Origin: UBA7672 sp047601145 | GTDB lineage: Bacteria; Pseudomonadota; Alphaproteobacteria; Caulobacterales; Hyphomonadaceae | Direction of reading: 5' to 3' | Assembly (NCBI GenBank): GCA_047601145.1 | Contig: JASGJW010000001.1 | Location: 124,001-188,000 of the forward strand | Length of the DNA stretch: 64,000 bases | Part shown: positions 55,503 to 64,000 of the stretch, piece after piece | Numbering within the stretch: the stretch's first letter is position 1 | Layout of the letters: each line of letters begins with the position of its first letter | The notes under the pieces: model-generated | What the model saw: the letters and a program-made list of their open reading frames with translations, nothing else | Told to the model about the DNA's origin: nothing | The model's database searches: none | Position numbers and translations under genes: made by a program

Positions 55503-57194
55503 CTATTCGTCCTTCTTCGCGCCCTTGAGGGCCGCGCCGAGGATGTCGCCCAGCGAGGCGCCCGAGTCGGCCGAACCGTACTGTTCCACGGCTTCCTTCT
55601 CGTCCTTGATCTCCATCGCCTTGATCGACAGCGAGACCTTGCGGCCCGCCTTGTCGAACGCGGTGACGAGAGCATCGACCTTGTCGCCCACAGCGAAACG
55701 CTCCGGACGCTGGTCGCCGCGATCGCGCGACAGGTCACCCTTGCGGATGAAGGCCTTCATCGCACCGTCGGCGATCGAGACTTCGATGCCGCCGGTGGTC
55801 ACTTCCGTGACCGTGCCGGTGACGATCGAGTTCTTGCGCAGGTCGATCGATTCAGTCGGATCAACAGAGAGCTGCTTGATGCCAAGCGAGATACGCTCTT
55901 TCTCGATGTCGATGTCGAGAACGCGCGCCTGAACGCTGTCGCCCTTGTTGTACTTCTTGATGGCTTCTTCGCCCGGCACGTTCCAGTCGATGTCGTTGAT
56001 GTGGACCATGCCGTCCAGATCCGGGCCGAGACCCACGAAGAGACCGAACTCGGTGATGCCGCGGACTTCGCCTTCGATGTTCGTGCCAATGGGGTGTTCA
56101 GCCATGAACTGTTCCCACGGATTGTTCATCGCCTGCTTGAGGCCCAGCGAGATGCGGCGCTTCTCGGCGTCGACGTCGAGGACGACCACATCCACTTCCT
56201 GGCTGGAAGAGATGATCTTGCCGGGGTGAACGTTCTTCTTGGTCCACGACATTTCGGAGACGTGGATCAGGCCTTCAACGCCATCTTCCAGTTCAACGAA
56301 CGCGCCGTAGTCCGTGATGTTGGTCACGCGGCCCTTGAGCTTGGCGCCGACCGGGTACTTAGCCGACACGCCATCCCACGGATCGGTCATGAGCTGCTTC
56401 ATGCCGAGCGAGATACGCTGGGTTTCCGGGTTGATCTTGATGATCTGGACTTCGACTTCCTGGCCGACTTCCACGACCTGGCTCGGATGCGAGACGCGCT
56501 TCCAGCTCATGTCGGTGACGTGCAGCAGGCCATCGATGCCGCCGAGGTCCACGAATGCACCGTAATCGGTGATGTTCTTGACCACGCCCTTGCGACGCTC
56601 GCCCTCGGCCATGTTGCCGACGATCTCGGCGCGCTGTTCCGCACGCGATTCTTCGAGCACGGCGCGGCGCGAGACGACGATGTTGCCGCGGGGGCGATCC
56701 ATCTTGAGGATGGCGAACGGCTGGTTCTGGTTCATCAGCGGGCCGACGTCGCGGATCGGACGGATGTCCACCTGGCTGCCCGGCAGGAAGGCGTTGACGC
56801 CGCCGAGGTCGACGGTGAAGCCGCCTTTGACGCGGCCGACGATCGCGCCTTTGACGGTCTCTTTCTTCTCGTGGACGCGCTCGAGGCGGGTCCAGGCTTC
56901 TTCACGCTTGGCCTTGTCGCGCGACAGGACGGCGTCGCCGAGCGCGTTCTCGATGCGCTCCAGATAGACTTCGACGATTGCGCCGACGGTCGGCTGGGTT
57001 TCGTCGGCGGCGAATTCGCGGGCCGGGATCCGGCCTTCGGTCTTGAGACCAACGTCGACCGTGATGAAGTCGGAACCGACGGAGGTGACCGTGGCGGGCA
57101 CAACCCGGCCTTCGATCATTCCCGAGCCGGAGAAGCTCTCTTCAAAGAGGGCGGCAAAATCGTCGGTAGTCGGGTTCATCTGGGCGACAGGCAT
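55503..57194 (-). CDS. rpsA: 30S ribosomal protein S1
   Basis: S1 binds mRNA and helps the 30S subunit initiate. The 563-residue protein has six S1-type OB repeats, for example VVKNITDYGAFVDLGGIDGLLHVTDMSW, GRVTNITDYGAFVELEDGVEGLIHVSEMSW and EVRGITEFGLFVGLGPDLDG, the first two degenerate as usual. The start ATG at 57192-57194 has GGAG six bases upstream; an in-frame TTG precedes it. Transcription probably starts at a promoter near 57361-57390, leaving a leader of about 160 nt. S1 is often autoregulated through its leader. Confidence 0.97.
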   Translation of the reverse strand: MPVAQMNPTTDDFAALFEESFSGSGMIEGRVVPATVTSVGSDFITVDVGLKTEGRIPAREFAADETQPTVGAIVEVYLERIENALGDAVLSRDKAKREEAWTRLERVHEKKETVKGAIVGRVKGGFTVDLGGVNAFLPGSQVDIRPIRDVGPLMNQNQPFAILKMDRPRGNIVVSRRAVLEESRAEQRAEIVGNMAEGERRKGVVKNITDYGAFVDLGGIDGLLHVTDMSWKRVSHPSQVVEVGQEVEVQIIKINPETQRISLGMKQLMTDPWDGVSAKYPVGAKLKGRVTNITDYGAFVELEDGVEGLIHVSEMSWTKKNVHPGKIISSSQEVDVVVLDVDAEKRRISLGLKQAMNNPWEQFMAEHPIGTNIEGEVRGITEFGLFVGLGPDLDGMVHINDIDWNVPGEEAIKKYNKGDSVQARVLDIDIEKERISLGIKQLSVDPTESIDLRKNSIVTGTVTEVTTGGIEVSIADGAMKAFIRKGDLSRDRGDQRPERFAVGDKVDALVTAFDKAGRKVSLSIKAMEIKDEKEAVEQYGSADSGASLGDILGAALKGAKKDE

Positions 57195-57538
57195 CAAGGC
57201 TCCAAAAGGGTTAGACGTTACAGGCCAACCGGCTCATCCGGCGGACTCGCCGCGACATGCGGCGTAAATGCTGAATTTCCGCCGGACTGCTGGGGATTTC
57301 GCGGGCTCAGACCGTTTTGGCGGCAGGCCAGCGAGAGCTGTCCACATGGCGGGAGCGGGTCTCTAGGCGCTGGGACCCCTGAAAGTCAAGCGATCCGGGG
57401 ATTTTCGAGGCTCAGGCCTCGACCATGTCGGGGGGAGGCCGCTTGCCTCTCCTTATGTTTGGATCGCAAGGGCCTTGCTTCAAGCCCCGCCCCCTCGCCT
57501 ACAAGACCGGTCCTCCCGATCCGCAGCAGGGGACAAAC
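57195..57538. other. Intergenic region between rpsA and arr
   Basis: The 344-bp region holds the rpsA leader and promoter on the minus strand and the start region for arr on the plus strand. No other gene is visible in it. Confidence 0.5.
57361..57390 (-). promoter_or_regulatory. Candidate sigma-70-type promoter for rpsA
   Basis: On the minus strand CTTGAC (57390-57385) is a full match to the alphaproteobacterial -35 consensus. CTAGAG (57366-57361) resembles the -10 CTATAT in four of six positions, with 18 bases between. The predicted start leaves a leader of about 160 nt before rpsA. Confidence 0.4.
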
Positions 57539-57952
57539 ATGACAGCGACGAAGGCTCCCAACGGCCCCTTTTATCATGGCTGCAAGGCGAGCCTTGGGCC
57601 GGGCGACCTGATCCAGCCGGGGTATGCGTCGAACTATGGCAAGCGGAAGAAGGCTGCCTTTGTCTATCTGACCGAGACCCTGGAAGCGGCGACATGGGGC
57701 GCCGAACTGGCGCAGGGCGATGGTCCCGGCCGGATCTACATCGTGGAGCCGACAGGTCCGTTCGAGGACGACCCCAACCTCACGGACAAGAAATTCCCGG
57801 GAAATCCGACAAGGTCCTATCGCTCGCGCGACCCGCTCCGGATCGTCGGCGAGGTTGTGGAATGGCAAGGCCATTCGCCCGAGCAGCTCAAGACCATGAA
57901 AGACCATCTGGCCGAACTCGACCGGCGCGGGATTGAGGCCATCGAGGACTGA
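57539..57952 (+). CDS. arr: Rifampin ADP-ribosyltransferase (Arr family)
   Basis: Arr enzymes inactivate rifamycins by transferring ADP-ribose from NAD. This 137-residue protein matches the family closely: GPFYHGCKASLGPGDLIQPG, the NAD-site Tyr in FVYLTETLEAATWGAELA, the strongly conserved GRIYIVEPTGPFEDDPNLTD, and FPGNPTRSYRSRDPLRIVGEV. The start at 57539 is preferred because AGGGGAC lies seven bases upstream and the frame before it does not look coding. It begins a plus-strand block with an SDR gene and a serine hydrolase placed between rpsA and cmk. Chromosomal arr genes are common in environmental bacteria, so resistance is predicted but the native substrate may differ. Confidence 0.93.
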   Translation: MTATKAPNGPFYHGCKASLGPGDLIQPGYASNYGKRKKAAFVYLTETLEAATWGAELAQGDGPGRIYIVEPTGPFEDDPNLTDKKFPGNPTRSYRSRDPLRIVGEVVEWQGHSPEQLKTMKDHLAELDRRGIEAIED

Positions 57953-58021
57953 GGTCTTCCCTATCGACATCCAGCCCCTGCATCGTGCGTATAGACGCGG
58001 CAGGTCGCAGGAGGGCGCATC

Positions 58022-58876
58022 ATGAAGTCTGTCGTCGTTACGGGTGCATCCACCGGCATTGGCTGGGGCTGCGTGAAGGTGCTCGCGGGCAAGGGTTTCC
58101 ATGTTTTCGGCAGCGTTCGGAAACAGGCCGACGCTGACCGGCTGTCGAAGGAGTTCGGCAGCGCCTTCACGCCCCTCATCTTCGACGTGACGGACGAGGC
58201 CGCCGTCGCCGCCGGCGCAAAGGTTGTCGCCGCCAAGCTGGGCCCCGAGCCGCTCGCGGGGCTGGTCAACAATGCGGGCATCGCCAATCCCGGTCCGCTG
58301 CTACACCTCGACATCAAGGCCTTCCGCCAGCAGATGGAGGTCAACGTCACCGGGCAGCTGATCGTCACACAGGCCTTCGCGCCGCTGCTTGGCGCAGCGG
58401 CTGATCGCAAGACGAAGACGCCCGGGCGGATCTGCATGATGAGCTCGGTAGGGGGGAAACAGGCAGCGCCCTTCCTGGGTCCCTACAGCGCCTCCAAGTT
58501 CGCGCTCGAAGGCCTGTCGGAAGCCCTGCGCCGCGAACTGATGATCTATGGCGTCGACGTCATCGTCATCGCGCCGGGCGCCATCGCGACGCCGATCTGG
58601 GACAAGGCCGACACGGTCGACATCACGCCCTACGCCAATACGGTCTATGCAAAGCCGCTCGACGCGGTGAAAGCCTTCATGGTCGCCCAGGGCCGCAAGG
58701 GTTTCCCGCCCGAGCGTATCGGCGAGACGGTCTATACCGCCCTCACCAAGGCCAAGCCAAAGACGCGCTATGTCGTGACGCCCGACCCGGTCACCAACTG
58801 GATGGGCCTCCATCTTCCCAAACGGATGGTCGATGGGGCGTTCGCGAAACAATTGAAGCTGACACGGCAATCCTAG
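58022..58876 (+). CDS. Short-chain dehydrogenase/reductase
   Basis: This 284-residue classical SDR oxidoreductase has the cofactor motif TGASTGIG, the NNAG stretch (VNNAGIANPGP) and the catalytic serine in MMSSVGG. The catalytic Tyr and Lys are in YSASKFALEG. PGAIATPIWDKA resembles the retinol-dehydrogenase-like or 17-beta-hydroxysteroid group. The substrate cannot be named. It lies between arr and a serine hydrolase with short gaps (69 and 16 bp) on the same strand. Confidence 0.9.
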   Translation: MKSVVVTGASTGIGWGCVKVLAGKGFHVFGSVRKQADADRLSKEFGSAFTPLIFDVTDEAAVAAGAKVVAAKLGPEPLAGLVNNAGIANPGPLLHLDIKAFRQQMEVNVTGQLIVTQAFAPLLGAAADRKTKTPGRICMMSSVGGKQAAPFLGPYSASKFALEGLSEALRRELMIYGVDVIVIAPGAIATPIWDKADTVDITPYANTVYAKPLDAVKAFMVAQGRKGFPPERIGETVYTALTKAKPKTRYVVTPDPVTNWMGLHLPKRMVDGAFAKQLKLTRQS

Positions 58877-58892
58877 CGGCTAAGGTTCCCCC

Positions 58893-60032
58893 ATGACCCA
58901 GCTCAGCCAACGCGTCGACGCCGCTCTCAATTCAGCCCTCAACGAGAAGCGCCTCGTCGGCGCTGTCATCGCCGTCATGCAGGATGGGCAGCTTGCCCAC
59001 TTCAAGGCCTATGGCCATGCGGACCGCGAGGCTGGCCGCGCGATGACGGAAGACGCCATTTTCCGCCTCGCCTCGATCAGCAAGCCGATCGTGACAGCGG
59101 CGGCAATGCGGATGATCGAGCTCGGCAAGTTCAAGCTCGACACGCCCGTCACGGATTTCCTGCCGGACTTCAAGCCGAAGGCGCCGGATGGCTCCCAGCC
59201 TGTCATCACCATCCGCCACCTGCTCACGCACACGGCCGGCCTTTCCTACGACTTCCTCCAGCCCGAGAACGGGCCCTACAACACCATCCCCGTTTCCGCC
59301 GGGATCGATGGCGATTTCACCATGGAGGACAACCTCAACCGCATGGTGCAGGCTGGCCTTACCTTCCCGCCGGGCGCCATGTGGCTCTACTCGGTCGCAA
59401 TCGACGTGCTCGGCGCCATCCTGGCCAAGGTAGAAGGCACGGACGTCGAAGGCGCGGTAGCCAAGCACATCACCGGCCCGATGCAGATGACCGACACGTC
59501 CTTCTTCGTCACTGACGAGAAGCGCCTCGTGCAGCCCTATTCCAACGCAGCTCCCGAGCCCGTCCGTATCGGCGACAATTTCAAGCAGCCCTTCGTGCCC
59601 GGCTGCGCTCCGATCAATCTCGGTGTCTCGCGCGCTTTCAACCGTCGCGCCTTCCAGGGCGGTGGCGGCTGCATGAACGGCAAGGCGATGGACATCGTGC
59701 GGATGCTGGATGCGATCCGCGCCGGCGGCGAGCCGATCCTCTCGAAAGAGACGACACAAGCGATGATGTCGAACCAGATCGGAGCGTTGCGCATCCTGTT
59801 CGATCCCACGGGCAATACAGCGTTCGGCTTTGGCGGCTCGATCCTGCTTGATCCAGCGGCATCAGGTTCGTTCCTTTCACCGGGCTCATGGCAATGGGGC
59901 GGTGTCTGGGGCCATAGCTGGCACGTCGATCCGGCCCGCAAGACCACGATCGTCAACCTCACCAACACCACGCTTGAAGGCATGGCCGGCCAGGTCGTGC
60001 GCGACATCCAGCAGGCGGTGGTGGGCGGCTAG
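58893..60032 (+). CDS. Serine hydrolase of the class C beta-lactamase family
   Basis: This 379-residue protein has the beta-lactamase/transpeptidase-like fold. The SxxK motif is SISK in IFRLASISKPIVTAAA near residue 66, with Ser as nucleophile. The YxN-like element is YSV in MWLYSVAIDVLG, and the KTG-equivalent is HSW in WGHSWHVDP. This pattern fits esterases such as EstB and lipase-type class C proteins, not a true beta-lactamase. No signal peptide is apparent, so it may be cytoplasmic. Its stop shares CTAG at 60029-60032 with the convergent cmk stop. Confidence 0.88.
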   Translation: MTQLSQRVDAALNSALNEKRLVGAVIAVMQDGQLAHFKAYGHADREAGRAMTEDAIFRLASISKPIVTAAAMRMIELGKFKLDTPVTDFLPDFKPKAPDGSQPVITIRHLLTHTAGLSYDFLQPENGPYNTIPVSAGIDGDFTMEDNLNRMVQAGLTFPPGAMWLYSVAIDVLGAILAKVEGTDVEGAVAKHITGPMQMTDTSFFVTDEKRLVQPYSNAAPEPVRIGDNFKQPFVPGCAPINLGVSRAFNRRAFQGGGGCMNGKAMDIVRMLDAIRAGGEPILSKETTQAMMSNQIGALRILFDPTGNTAFGFGGSILLDPAASGSFLSPGSWQWGGVWGHSWHVDPARKTTIVNLTNTTLEGMAGQVVRDIQQAVVGG

Positions 60033-60703
60033 GGCTTAGGCTTCTTTGCCGTCGCCTTTTTCGCCGGCGCCTTCTTCGGCTTGCCACGATGGGCTTCGAC
60101 GATATCGATCGCCTTGGCGACGGTCTGGTCCTGATTGATCGTCGTCGTGTCGATCCAGATCGCGTCGTCGGCCGGTTTCATCGGCGCGTCCTTGCGCTCG
60201 GCATCGCGCGCGTCGCGTTCCTTGAGCTGCATCAGGACGCCGTGCTCGGTCACGTCCTCGCCCATGCCCGACAATTCGAGGAAGCGGCGGCGGGCGCGTT
60301 CCTCCACTGAGGCGTCCACCCACAGCTTCACGTCCGCGTCCGGCGCGATGACGGTGCCGATGTCGCGGCCGTCGAGCACGGCCCCGCCCTTCTGCTGCGC
60401 AAAGTTCCGCTGCAGGTCGAACAGCGCCCGCCTCACGGCGCCCAGGGAGGCCACGACCGAGGCAGCCGCGCCTACGCCCGCGCCACGCAGTTCGCGCTCG
60501 TCGAACTCGGCAAGATCGATGTGCTGGGCGAGCAGCGCGCACTCGCGCTCGTCCTTGAAGTCGATACCCTTGTTGAGCGCCGATTTCGCCACGGCGCGAT
60601 AGAGCAGACCGGTGTCCAGATGCGGCAGGCCGTAGTGCGCCGCCAGCCGCTTGGCCAGCGTGCCCTTGCCAGAAGACGTGGTGCCGTCGATCGCGATGAT
60701 CAT
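60029..60703 (-). CDS. cmk: Cytidylate kinase
   Basis: Cmk phosphorylates CMP and dCMP. The 224-residue protein has the P-loop IDGTTSSGKGTLAKRL, DTGLLYRAVA, the NMP-binding arm VLDGRDIGTVIAPDADVKLWVDA and the lid region RARRRFLELSG. A C-terminal Lys/Ala/Pro tail (KKAPAKKATAKKPKP) extends past the normal end and resembles the Lys/Ala linker of the nearby TIGR02300-type protein. Its ATG overlaps the aroA stop by four bases. In most relatives cmk is followed by rpsA; here arr, an SDR and a hydrolase gene intervene. Confidence 0.95.
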   Translation of the reverse strand: MIIAIDGTTSSGKGTLAKRLAAHYGLPHLDTGLLYRAVAKSALNKGIDFKDERECALLAQHIDLAEFDERELRGAGVGAAASVVASLGAVRRALFDLQRNFAQQKGGAVLDGRDIGTVIAPDADVKLWVDASVEERARRRFLELSGMGEDVTEHGVLMQLKERDARDAERKDAPMKPADDAIWIDTTTINQDQTVAKAIDIVEAHRGKPKKAPAKKATAKKPKP

Positions 60704-62025
60704 GATTTCACGACTTCCGCGCCAAGCGTGGCCATGTGGTCGAAGAACTCGGGATAGGACGTCGCGATCATCGCGATATCGTCGACGCTGACCGCGTCCT
60801 TCGCGGCCGACCCCATTACCAGGGCCGACATGGCGATGCGGTGATCATGCCGTGTTTCAACCGTGCCGCCGCCAGCAACGCCGCGCGGGCCCCTGCCGGT
60901 GACGATGAAGCCATCGGGAAGTTCTTCAACTGCAACGCCGTTCACCGCAAGCATGGCGCAGATCGCCTTGATGCGGTCGCTCTCTTTCACGCGGAGTTCA
61001 GCAGCGCCTGTAACCTTTGTCTGGCCTTCGGCGAACGAGGCCAGCACGGCGAAGATCGGCAGCTCATCGATCATCGAGGGCACCAGCGCCGGATCAAGTG
61101 CGATGCCCTTGAGGCGCGAGGCCCTGGCGATGACGCGAACCGTGTCCTCGCCTGTCGCCTGTCCGTCCTCTTCGGCGCGCACATCAGCGCCCATGGCTTT
61201 CGCAGCATCAAGGAAGCCCGTGCGCGTGCGGTTGTCGAGCATGCCGGTCGCGCGCGCCTCGCCTTCGCCTGCGATCACCGCCATCGCGATGGCGAAAGCG
61301 GCGGAGGACGGATCGCCTGCAACCGATGCGCCCTTGATGGCCTTGAGGGATTGTCCGCCCTTCACCGATACGATTGGCCCGCCGTGTGCGCGTTGTTCGA
61401 CACCGACTTCGACGCCGAAGGCGCGCAGCATCCGCTCGGTGTGATCGCGAGTGGCTTCCTTTTCCTCCACGACCGTCACGCCGTCGGCGCGCAGGCCCGC
61501 GAGCATGATCGCCGACTTCACCTGAGCCGAGGCCTCCGGCGGGGCATAGCGGATGGCTTTGAGCTTGCCGCCACGGATGGTGGCGGGCAACCGGCCGCCC
61601 GGCGCGGTATCCGCCGAAACGCCCATCTCACGCAGCGGCTTCAGCACGCGCTCCATCGGGCGCGACGACAGGGACGCATCGCCCACGAAACGAGCAGTCA
61701 CTTCATGGCCGCCGACGAGACCCATCATGAGCCGCGCGCCGGTTCCCGAATTGCCGAAATCGAGATCGCCTGATGGCGTTGAAAATCCCTTCGCCCCGAC
61801 GCCCGCGATGGTCCAGGCGCCCTGCCCCGTCCGCTCGACGCCGGCGCCGAGCGCCTTCACGGCCTTTGCGGTATTGAGCACGTCCTCGCCCTCCAGGAGG
61901 CCCGTGACGGTCGATTCGCCCTCCGCTACCGCGGCCATCATGACGGCCCGGTGCGAACAGGATTTATCGCCGGGCGCACGAACCGAACCTGCGATCCGGG
62001 CGACGGGTCTTGAATACGCGCGCAT
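60700..62025 (-). CDS. aroA: EPSP synthase (class II, CP4-like)
   Basis: AroA joins phosphoenolpyruvate to shikimate-3-phosphate in aromatic amino-acid synthesis. The 441-residue protein has APGDKSCSHRA, DFGNSGTGARLMMGLVG, DASLSSRPMERVLKPLREMG, VKESDRI and RHDHRIAM. This motif set matches the CP4-like class II enzymes of alphaproteobacteria. At the position of the CP4 Ala100 (the second residue after the Asn of GN), this enzyme has Gly, as glyphosate-sensitive enzymes do; that is an inference only. It is coupled to cmk by an ATGA overlap. Confidence 0.96.
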   Translation of the reverse strand: MRAYSRPVARIAGSVRAPGDKSCSHRAVMMAAVAEGESTVTGLLEGEDVLNTAKAVKALGAGVERTGQGAWTIAGVGAKGFSTPSGDLDFGNSGTGARLMMGLVGGHEVTARFVGDASLSSRPMERVLKPLREMGVSADTAPGGRLPATIRGGKLKAIRYAPPEASAQVKSAIMLAGLRADGVTVVEEKEATRDHTERMLRAFGVEVGVEQRAHGGPIVSVKGGQSLKAIKGASVAGDPSSAAFAIAMAVIAGEGEARATGMLDNRTRTGFLDAAKAMGADVRAEEDGQATGEDTVRVIARASRLKGIALDPALVPSMIDELPIFAVLASFAEGQTKVTGAAELRVKESDRIKAICAMLAVNGVAVEELPDGFIVTGRGPRGVAGGGTVETRHDHRIAMSALVMGSAAKDAVSVDDIAMIATSYPEFFDHMATLGAEVVKS

Positions 62026-62143
62026 GGGCTTTTCGGCCTTGTGGACGGGGCCGCCGGAGCCTTGTGGTCCGGCGAAACATGAGCCGCTTTACAGCCTCGC
62101 GCAGACATGGCAAGCGCCGACCCAAGCATGGGGAATTAAGACC

Positions 62144-62689
62144 TTGGCGACAACTGACCTCGGCGAAAAACACATCTGCCCGGAATGCGGGTCCAGGTTC
62201 TATGACCTGGGCAAACACCCGCCCGTCTGTCCGAAATGCAAGACCGTCCTCACCGGCACAGCTGAACCGGCGAAGGCCAAGAAGGCCGCGCCCGCGAAGA
62301 AGGCTGCTCCGGCCAAGAAGGCCGCTGCTGCGCGCGACGAAGACGAGGATGACGAAGACGAAGACGACGAGGATGAAGACGAGGACCTCGACGACGAGGA
62401 TGATGAGGACGAAGACGACGACGAGGAAGACGATGTCGACCTCGACGATGATGACGACGTCCTTGAGACCGACGACGAGGAAGATGATGTCGCCACCGGC
62501 GGCAAGGCTGCCAAAAGCGCCAAAGCCAGCAAGGGCGGCAAGTACGCCAGCGACGATGACGATGTTGACGACGACCTCGACGACGATGACGACGACGATG
62601 ATGACGATGATGATCTGACCGTCATCGACGAGGATGATGAGTTCGAGGACGATGACGACGTCGAACTGAAGGACGACGAAGAGGAATAG
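62144..62689 (+). CDS. TIGR02300-type zinc-ribbon protein with long acidic tail
   Basis: This 181-residue protein starts at TTG 62144 with a G-rich tract nine bases upstream. Residues 9-34 form a zinc ribbon (HICPECGSRFYDLGKHPPVC and PKC), followed by an Ala/Lys linker (AKKAAPAKKAAPAKK). The remaining 110 or so residues are largely Asp and Glu with a short Lys/Gly-rich break (KAAKSAKASKGGKYA). The family is confined to alphaproteobacteria and its role is unknown. It is transcribed divergently from aroA, and a strong terminator follows. A second small Asp/Glu-rich gene lies at 53378-53587. Confidence 0.88.
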   Translation: MATTDLGEKHICPECGSRFYDLGKHPPVCPKCKTVLTGTAEPAKAKKAAPAKKAAPAKKAAAARDEDEDDEDEDDEDEDEDLDDEDDEDEDDDEEDDVDLDDDDDVLETDDEEDDVATGGKAAKSAKASKGGKYASDDDDVDDDLDDDDDDDDDDDDLTVIDEDDEFEDDDDVELKDDEEE

Positions 62690-62722
62690 AGCCCTCAGGC
62701 TCTTCCCTTCGCAGAAATGAAG

Positions 62723-62752
62723 CGGCCCGCGAGATGATCGCGGGCCGTTTTC
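62723..62752 (+). terminator. Rho-independent terminator of the zinc-ribbon gene
   Basis: A 10-bp perfect stem (CGGCCCGCGA with its complement at 62738-62747), a five-base loop and TTTTC lie 33 bp beyond the stop. Confidence 0.92.
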
Positions 62753-62822
62753 ATTTCACCTGTCAGATCACGAGGCGCGCCGGAGCGGCGCGTATCATGT
62801 TCCAACTGTCGTGGAGGAGCGG

Positions 62823-62899
<77 letters not shown>

Positions 62900-63026
62900 A
62901 CTTCCGTGGACCGGGGGTCCCGAGTCATGCGACGCGGCCCCGATTTGGGAGCGCGTTGCTTATACTGCTGACCCCTGCTGATCAAGCGGAGAAAAGCGCA
63001 CGGCTTTCAGGGGCCTGTGAGCGGGT

Positions 63027-63509
63027 CTAGGCGGCGTCGACCGTCTTGTCGGGTGAAAGGACCGCCAGCACGGCTTCCTCGGTCTGCGCCTGGCGCAAGG
63101 CGGCGCGGATGCGCTCCTGCCGGAAGACCCGCGCCACGCGGGCCAGCGCCCGCAGGTGATCGGCTCCGGCATCGGTGGGAGCAAGAAGCATGAACACCAG
63201 ATCGGTGGGTCGCTCGTCGATGGCCTCGAAATCGGCCGGCTCCATCAGGCGGGCAAAGCCGCCGACAGGCCGGGCGAGGCTTTCGATCCGCGCGTGCGGT
63301 ATCGCGACGCCCTCGCCCACTCCGGTCGATCCGAGACGCTCGCGTTCCAGGACGGCCTCATGGACCTGCCGGGCGCTCAGACCCAGAGCTGAGGCCATGA
63401 CGCCAGACATTTCGGCCAGGACCTGTTTTCGGCCCTTCCAGCGCGCCCGCGCCGTAACTGCGTTGGGAAGAAGAAGATCGCCAAGGCTGGTGATGATGGG
63501 ACCGCTCAT
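63027..63509 (-). CDS. ptsN: PTS IIA-like nitrogen-regulatory protein
   Basis: This 160-residue PTS EIIA-Ntr protein is phosphorylated by the Ntr phosphotransferase chain and regulates nitrogen, potassium and stress functions. It shows REQRLGSTGVGEGVAIPHAR-type sequence, with the phosphoacceptor His in VAIPHARI and VFMLLAPTDAGADHLRALA. The length is normal. The gene follows hpf on the same strand, the usual order rpoN-hpf-ptsN. Confidence 0.95.
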   Translation of the reverse strand: MSGPIITSLGDLLLPNAVTARARWKGRKQVLAEMSGVMASALGLSARQVHEAVLERERLGSTGVGEGVAIPHARIESLARPVGGFARLMEPADFEAIDERPTDLVFMLLAPTDAGADHLRALARVARVFRQERIRAALRQAQTEEAVLAVLSPDKTVDAA

Positions 63510-63677
63510 CAGCGGTCCCCCGCCGGCGGAACAAACCGTACTGTCATTACTCTACCAGATCCCCTCGAAAGGGACGCCCCGAAGCCGTTGATGATAACCA
63601 TAGCGCAACAACTCGCGACCACGCCAACCGGGGCTAACGCCACTGACAAAACACCTGCAAAAAGTTCGCCGCGTTTG

Positions 63678-64000
63678 TCAGGCGTCCCGCCCCGGGTCAA
63701 CCCAGCCGACATTACCGTCAGGCCGCCGGTAGACCATGTTCAGCCGCCCGTGGGCCGCATTACGGAACATGACTGCCGGAGAATCGGCCAGTTCAAGCTG
63801 CATGACCGCCATCGAAACAGTCATTGTCCGGATTGCCATGTCCGATTCCGCGACAATAGCGGGGGAACTCCCCGCGTCGCCATCCAGCCCTGAGTCGATG
63901 CCCGGGGCGTCATCCGGCTCGTCGGTTTCATCTCGGGGGAGAATGATGCGCTCGGCGGCAATCTCGGCGGCGCCATTGCCGTTGGTGCGATGGTCGCGCA
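63678..64000 (-). CDS. hpf: Ribosome hibernation-promoting factor, long form (N-terminus beyond window)
   Basis: The minus-strand frame runs from the window edge to a TGA at 63678-63680, giving 106 residues of the C-terminal part. It has an acidic linker (ETDEPDDAPG) and then the RaiA/HPF C-terminal dimerisation domain: MAIRTMTVSMAVMQLELADS, VMFRNAAHGRLNMVYRRPDG and VGWVDPG. The C-terminal domain marks the long HPF that makes 100S ribosomes. The N-terminal ribosome-binding domain lies past base 64000. Confidence 0.92.
   Translation of the reverse strand, partial: RDHRTNGNGAAEIAAERIILPRDETDEPDDAPGIDSGLDGDAGSSPAIVAESDMAIRTMTVSMAVMQLELADSPAVMFRNAAHGRLNMVYRRPDGNVGWVDPGRDA

Noticed and set aside
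60700..62025. Claim of glyphosate tolerance for the CP4-like AroA
   Set aside because: The residue matching CP4 Ala100 is Gly here, so tolerance cannot be inferred from class membership.

Overview
The window is high-GC DNA from an alphaproteobacterium. The order tsaE-amgK-murU-addB-addA-trxA, the trpF-trpB-trpA-accD-folC run, aroA-cmk-rpsA-ihfB, a CP4-like (class II) AroA, an AccD without zinc-ribbon cysteines, and a zinc-ribbon/acidic-tail TIGR02300-type protein all point there. A lone motA and a CtrA-like site make Caulobacterales/Hyphomonadaceae a reasonable guess, but this is inference.

Layout. 1-12.5 kb (minus): a type I secretion locus with a PrtD-like ABC exporter, an HlyD adaptor, an M10 metalloprotease with RTX repeats, and a giant RTX protein whose C-terminus lies outside the window. 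The two RTX genes share a 731-bp block that is almost identical. 12.8-18.2 kb: nucleotide-sugar genes for UDP-xylose (UXS) and dTDP-rhamnose (rmlA, C, B, D), with a DUF4214 lipoprotein gene inserted on the opposite strand. 18.3-24.2 kb: hybrid histidine kinase, LpxR-like protein, ferredoxin with ferredoxin reductase, SOUL lipoprotein. 24.3-34 kb: a tightly coupled operon for tRNA modification, peptidoglycan recycling and AddAB recombination, then two tandem thioredoxins. 34-47 kb: accessory genes, including a PepSY iron-type operon with a Fur-like operator, a CoA-ester lyase, a CocE/NonD lipoprotein hydrolase, a cytochrome c' and several unknowns. 47-64 kb: housekeeping genes (motA, folC, accD, trpA, trpB, trpF, mscL, ihfB, rpsA, cmk, aroA, tRNA-Ala, ptsN, hpf) with an arr-SDR-serine hydrolase block on the other strand between rpsA and cmk.

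Four points deserve care. Three conserved genes (rmlA, the first trxA, trpA) each carry one apparent single-base indel that breaks the frame; these may be assembly errors or real lesions. Two genes (addB and the CocE/NonD lipoprotein) appear to start at CTG. Gene conversion between the adjacent RTX genes is likely. I see no clear new defence or mobile system, no CRISPR array and no insertion sequence in this window.
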